The notes under the pieces: generated by a model | Told to the model about the DNA's origin: nothing | The model's database searches: none | What the model saw: only the letters and a program-made list of their open reading frames with translations | In this document: piece by piece, positions 5,376 through 8,232 of the stretch | Layout of the letters: each line of letters starts with the position of its first letter | Numbering within the stretch: position 1 is the first letter of the stretch | Position numbers and translations under genes: made by a program | NCBI GenBank assembly: GCA_005884465.1 | Contig: VAZH01000303.1 | Span: 1-8,232 of the forward strand | DNA length: 8,232 nucleotides | Origin: Alphaproteobacteria bacterium | Lineage (GTDB): Bacteria > Pseudomonadota > Alphaproteobacteria > Rhizobiales > Xanthobacteraceae | Direction of reading: 5' to 3'

Positions 5376-6665
5376 ATGGATCGCATTCGCATCGTCGGCG
5401 GCAACAAGCTCAACGGCATCATTCCGATCTCGGGGGCGAAGAATGCCGCGCTGCCGCTGATGATCGCCGGGCTTTTGACCGAGGACACGCTCGTTCTCGA
5501 CAACGTGCCGCGGCTGGCCGACGTCGCGCAACTGCAGCGCATTCTCGGCAATCACGGCGTCGATATCATGGCGGCGGGAAAACGCCCGGGCGATCATGAA
5601 TACCAGGGCCAGACCCTGCACATTTCGGCGGCCAACATCATCGACACCACGGCGCCTTACGAACTGGTGTCGCGGATGCGCGCCAGCTTCTGGGTGATCG
5701 CGCCGCTGCTGGCGCGGATGCACGAAGCCAAAGTCTCGCTGCCCGGCGGCTGCGCCATCGGCACACGGCCGGTCGATCTGTTGATCATGGCGCTTGAGAA
5801 ACTCGGCGCGGAAATCGTCATCGACGGCGGTTATGTGATCGTAAAGGCGCCGGGCGGGCTGAAGGCCGCCAATATCGAATTTCCCAAGGTGACGGTGAGC
5901 GGCACCCATGTCGCCTTGATGGCGGCAACCCTGGCCAAGGGCACGACCGTCATCACCAATGCCGCTTGCGAGCCGGAAATCTTCGATGTCGCCTCCTGCC
6001 TGAACAAGATGGGCGCGCGCGTGTCCGGCGCCGGCACGCCCCGCATCGTCATCGAAGGCGTGGGCAAGCTTCACGGCGCGCGACACACCGTGCTGCCGGA
6101 TCGGATCGAAACCGGCACCTATGCGATGGCGGTAGCGATGACCGGCGGCGAAGTGCAACTGGCCGGCGCGCGCCCCGAGCTGTTGCAATCGGCGCTCGAC
6201 GTGCTGACGCAGGCCGGTGCGGAAATCACCGTCAACAACGAAGGCATCCGCGTCGCCCGCAACGGCGCCGCGATCGATCCGGTGACGGTTTCAACCGCGC
6301 CGTTTCCGGGCTTTCCCACCGATCTGCAGGCGCAGCTGATGGCGCTGATGGCCTGCGCCAGGGGCTCCTCGCATATCACCGAGACGATTTTCGAAAATCG
6401 CTTCATGCATGTGCAGGAGCTGGCGCGGTTCGGCGCGCGGATAAGTCTCGACGGCGAAACCGCCACCATCGAGGGCATTCCCAAACTGCGCGGCGCGCCT
6501 GTGATGGCGACTGACCTCCGCGCCTCGGTGTCGCTGGTGATCGCGGGGCTCGCCGCCGAAGGCGAGACCATGGTCAACCGCGTCTACCACCTCGACCGCG
6601 GGTTTGAGCGGCTCGAGGACAAATTGTCTGCCTGCGGCGCCACCATCGAGCGCATCAGCGGATGA
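5376..6665 (+). CDS. murA: UDP-N-acetylglucosamine 1-carboxyvinyltransferase MurA
   Basis: MurA moves the enolpyruvyl group of phosphoenolpyruvate onto UDP-GlcNAc, the first committed cytoplasmic step of peptidoglycan synthesis and the target of fosfomycin. The 429-residue length is normal. Visible functional residues are K22-N23 ([11 protein letters not shown]), the flexible-loop cysteine C126 in [13 protein letters not shown] (equivalent to E. coli C115, implying fosfomycin sensitivity at the enzyme level), the catalytic aspartate D316 in FPTDLQAQL (E. coli D305), R382 in TDLRASVS and R408 in [12 protein letters not shown] (E. coli R371 and R397). All four keep a constant offset of 11 from the E. 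coli numbering. The frame is open back to an ATG at 5268, but that ATG lies at the end of repeat copy 2 and ahead of the promoter; ATG 5376, preceded by GGGG at 5368-5371, gives the canonical N-terminus [14 protein letters not shown]. The DUF2948 gene follows within 90 nt and is probably co-transcribed. Confidence 0.97.
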   Translation: MDRIRIVGGNKLNGIIPISGAKNAALPLMIAGLLTEDTLVLDNVPRLADVAQLQRILGNHGVDIMAAGKRPGDHEYQGQTLHISAANIIDTTAPYELVSRMRASFWVIAPLLARMHEAKVSLPGGCAIGTRPVDLLIMALEKLGAEIVIDGGYVIVKAPGGLKAANIEFPKVTVSGTHVALMAATLAKGTTVITNAACEPEIFDVASCLNKMGARVSGAGTPRIVIEGVGKLHGARHTVLPDRIETGTYAMAVAMTGGEVQLAGARPELLQSALDVLTQAGAEITVNNEGIRVARNGAAIDPVTVSTAPFPGFPTDLQAQLMALMACARGSSHITETIFENRFMHVQELARFGARISLDGETATIEGIPKLRGAPVMATDLRASVSLVIAGLAAEGETMVNRVYHLDRGFERLEDKLSACGATIERISG

Positions 6666-6690
6666 ACCTTTTGGCCCCGTATTCGGTTAG

Positions 6691-6717
6691 AGCATGGCCT
6701 CGGGCTTGACCCGGGCG
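6691..6717. repeat. Fragment of a short palindromic repeat
   Basis: AGCATGGCCTCGGGCTTGAC followed by CCGGGCG contains a small hairpin (CGGG 6701-6704, CCCG 6710-6713, loop CTTGA). The GGCTTGACCCGG core resembles another short palindrome common between genes in Bradyrhizobium and relatives, here probably only half an element. It lies between murA and the DUF2948 gene and has no T-tract, so it is unlikely to be a strong terminator. Confidence 0.35.
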
Positions 6718-6752
6718 CAGGTGCGCGCAGACGAATGACTAGGTGGGAATCG

Positions 6753-7208
6753 GTGGCGCCTCAGCTCAAATTGATTGCGCTCGATGCCGACGACCTCGCG
6801 GTGATTTCGGCCCATGTCCAGGATGCCCGCGTGCAGACCGCCGACATCATCTGGCGGCAGGGCGAAAAGCGGCTGGTGGTCGGCATGAGCCGGCTGGACT
6901 GGGAGCAGACGCTGGCCGGCGAGACCGCCCCGCGCCGCCTGATCGCGGCGCTGCGCTTCGACCGGGTGTTGGCGTGCAAGTCGCGCAACCTCGACGTGGA
7001 GACGCCGGAAGCAGCCCTTGAACTGGTCGGGATCGAGTTTCATCCCGGTGATGCGCCCAGCGGCAGCGCGCTCCTGATGTTCAGCCAGGGCGGCGCGTTG
7101 CGGCTCGATGTCGAATGCCTGGAATGCGAGCTGACCGATCTCGGCGCCGACGATCTCGGAACGGACGTTGTCGGCGAAGGCGCCGAACCGTCGGGGCAGG
7201 GTGCTTGA
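6753..7208 (+). CDS. DUF2948 family protein
   Basis: A 151-residue soluble protein of the DUF2948 family, found almost only in Alphaproteobacteria and usually between murA and hisD, as here. The function is unknown. Recognisable family features are the N-terminal APQLKLIALDADDLAVISAHVQDA, the central WRQGEKRLVVGMSRLDWE, the segment LIAALRFDRV, and the acidic C-terminal region DVECLECELTDLGA. No catalytic motif, metal site, signal peptide or membrane segment is visible. I chose GTG at 6753 because AGGTGGG (6741-6747) is 5 nt ahead and the protein then begins at the conserved region. An in-frame ATG at 6735 would add six residues but has no good ribosome-binding site. It lies 87 nt after murA, while copy 3 of the repeat separates it from hisD. 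The last 20 residues are Gly/Asp/Glu-rich and probably disordered. Confidence 0.85.
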   Translation: MAPQLKLIALDADDLAVISAHVQDARVQTADIIWRQGEKRLVVGMSRLDWEQTLAGETAPRRLIAALRFDRVLACKSRNLDVETPEAALELVGIEFHPGDAPSGSALLMFSQGGALRLDVECLECELTDLGADDLGTDVVGEGAEPSGQGA

Positions 7209-7238
7209 GCGGTGGCTGTAGGCTGTAGGGTGGAGAAA

Positions 7239-7354
7239 CGTCATTCCGGGGCGCGCAAAGCGCGAACCCGGAATCTCGAGATTCCGGGTCTGGTCCTGAG
7301 CCTGTCATCGGGCGGCGCAAAGCGCCGACCCGTTGGGACCATCCCGGAATGACG
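7239..7354. repeat. Palindromic intergenic repeat, copy 3 with a perfect 24-bp palindrome
   Basis: The longest copy (116 bp), in the same orientation. The ends are CGTCATTCCGGGGC (7239-7252) and TCCCGGAATGACG (to 7354). The first arm is GCGCGC-AAA-GCGCG. The centre (7266-7289) is a perfect 24-bp palindrome with half-site ACCCGGAATCTC. The last arm is expanded: TGGTCC (7291-7296) pairs with GGACCA (7336-7341) and encloses a strong hairpin, CGGGCGGCGC-AAA-GCGCCG-A-CCCG (7309-7332). It separates the DUF2948 gene from hisD. Confidence 0.88.
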
Positions 7355-7373
7355 GAAGGAGCGAGTTCAAGGG

Positions 7374-7402
7374 TTGACGGCGGTTTGTGGCCGCGCCATT
7401 GA
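7374..7402 (+). promoter_or_regulatory. Weak candidate promoter for hisD
   Basis: TTGACG (7374-7379) is a near-consensus -35 box, followed after 17 bp by CATTGA (7397-7402), a poor -10. Its place between repeat copy 3 and the hisD ATG would allow separate transcription of hisD, but the -10 is weak enough that this may be chance. Confidence 0.3.
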
Positions 7403-7426
7403 GCAGTGACCCGCCGGAAAGCCACC

Positions 7427-8232
7427 ATGCCTGTTCGCCTCGATTCAAAGAGCGCCGATTTCGCCGAACGGTTCGCGAGCTTTCTCGCGACCAAGCGCGA
7501 GATATCCGCCGACATCGAGGCCGCCACCCGCGCCATCGTCGATGACGTGGCTCATCGAGGCGATATCGCGTTGCTCGAGGCGACGCGCAAGTTCGACCGG
7601 CTTGATCTCGATGCCGCTCGCTTGCGCGTCACCGCTGCCGAGATCGACGCCGCGATAAATGCCTGCGACGCCAAAACGCTCGAGGCGCTCGAACTCGCCC
7701 GCAACCGGATCGAAAGTTTCCACCGCCAGCAATTGCCTGTGGACCAGCGCTTCACCGATGCGCTCGGCGTCGAGCTCGGCTGGCGCTGGAGCGCGATCGA
7801 ATCGGTCGGCCTCTACGTTCCCGGCGGTACCGCCGCCTATCCGTCTTCGGTGCTGATGAATGCGGTGCCGGCGCAAGTCGCGGGCGTGGCGCGCGTGGCG
7901 ATGGTGGTGCCGTCGCCCGACGGCAAGCTCAATCCGCTGGTGCTGGCGGCGGCGCGTCTCGGCGGCGTGTCCGAAATCTACCGCGTCGGCGGCGCGCAGG
8001 CGATCGCGGCGCTCGCCTATGGCACCGCCACCATCGCGCCGGTCGCAAAGATCGTCGGCCCCGGCAATGCCTATGTCGCCGCGGCAAAACGGCTGGTGTT
8101 CGGCAAGGTCGGCATCGACATGATCGCCGGTCCCTCGGAAGTGCTGGTCATATCGGATCAATCGGGCAATGCCGGCTGGATCGCGGCCGATCTGCTGGCG
8201 CAGGCCGAGCACGACGTCAACGCGCAGTCGAT
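7427..8232 (+). CDS. hisD: Histidinol dehydrogenase HisD (3' end outside window)
   Basis: HisD performs the last two steps of histidine synthesis in the cytoplasm: NAD-dependent oxidation of L-histidinol through histidinal to L-histidine, using a zinc ion. The first 268 codons are present (full-length enzymes are about 430 residues). Visible are YVPGGTAAYPSSVLM (nucleotide/substrate region), VGGAQAIAALAYGT, KIVGPGNAYVAAAK, the signature IDMIAGPSE with S237, and AQAEHD with zinc ligands Q259 and H262, which fall at exactly the E. coli positions. The remaining zinc ligands and the catalytic Glu/His pair lie beyond the window. The ATG at 7427 is preceded by GGAAAG at about 7415-7420 and gives the usual N-terminus MPVRLDS. 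Here hisD is downstream of murA and DUF2948 rather than in a compact his operon, the common alphaproteobacterial arrangement. Confidence 0.96.
   Translation, partial: MPVRLDSKSADFAERFASFLATKREISADIEAATRAIVDDVAHRGDIALLEATRKFDRLDLDAARLRVTAAEIDAAINACDAKTLEALELARNRIESFHRQQLPVDQRFTDALGVELGWRWSAIESVGLYVPGGTAAYPSSVLMNAVPAQVAGVARVAMVVPSPDGKLNPLVLAAARLGGVSEIYRVGGAQAIAALAYGTATIAPVAKIVGPGNAYVAAAKRLVFGKVGIDMIAGPSEVLVISDQSGNAGWIAADLLAQAEHDVNAQS

Noticed and set aside
5343..6188. A 281-codon minus-strand frame inside murA, and similar long frames opposite hisD
   Set aside because: Arg/His/Asp-rich shadow translations opposite unmistakable murA and hisD sequence.
1..8232. CRISPR arrays, tRNA or rRNA genes, insertion sequences, phage genes
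   Set aside because: No regularly spaced direct repeats, no tRNA-like or rRNA sequence, and no transposase, integrase or phage motifs were seen in any frame examined.

Overview
This is a GC-rich window that looks chromosomal and comes from an alphaproteobacterium, most likely the Bradyrhizobium/Rhodopseudomonas/Afipia group (Hyphomicrobiales). Two things point there: the murA – DUF2948 – hisD gene order on the right, and three large palindromic intergenic repeats with CGTCATTCCGGGGC ends, a repeat style I associate with that group. All confidently called genes are on the plus strand. One partial minus-strand frame may run off the left edge.

Layout. Positions 1-195 hold the possible 5' part of a minus-strand gene with good coding statistics but no start codon. 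A small basic protein follows (228-434). Next comes a tight cluster: a fused cyclic-nucleotide-binding/thioredoxin-reductase-like flavoprotein (487-2199), a UBP-type zinc-finger protein (2215-2523) and an exported alpha/beta hydrolase with an Asp nucleophile motif (2563-3480). After a gap with two stem-loops comes a five-helix membrane protein (3652-4164), then repeat copy 1, a chloroperoxidase-type serine alpha/beta hydrolase (4308-5132), and repeat copy 2. A well-formed promoter leads into murA (5376-6665), followed by a DUF2948 protein (6753-7208), repeat copy 3, and the first 268 codons of hisD (7427 to the window end).

How the parts fit. The right third is core metabolism: MurA commits UDP-GlcNAc to peptidoglycan, HisD makes histidine, and DUF2948 is a conserved neighbour of unknown role. 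The middle looks like an accessory redox/detoxification block: a sensor-like flavoenzyme that lacks the CxxC of true thioredoxin reductases, its zinc-finger partner, two hydrolases of different chemistry and a small membrane protein. The flavoenzyme plus UBP zinc-finger pair is the most intriguing part, because UBP fingers bind ubiquitin tails in eukaryotes. The pairing recurs in bacteria as far as I recall, so it may be known but poorly understood rather than new. I see no CRISPR array, tRNA, rRNA, insertion sequence or phage gene.
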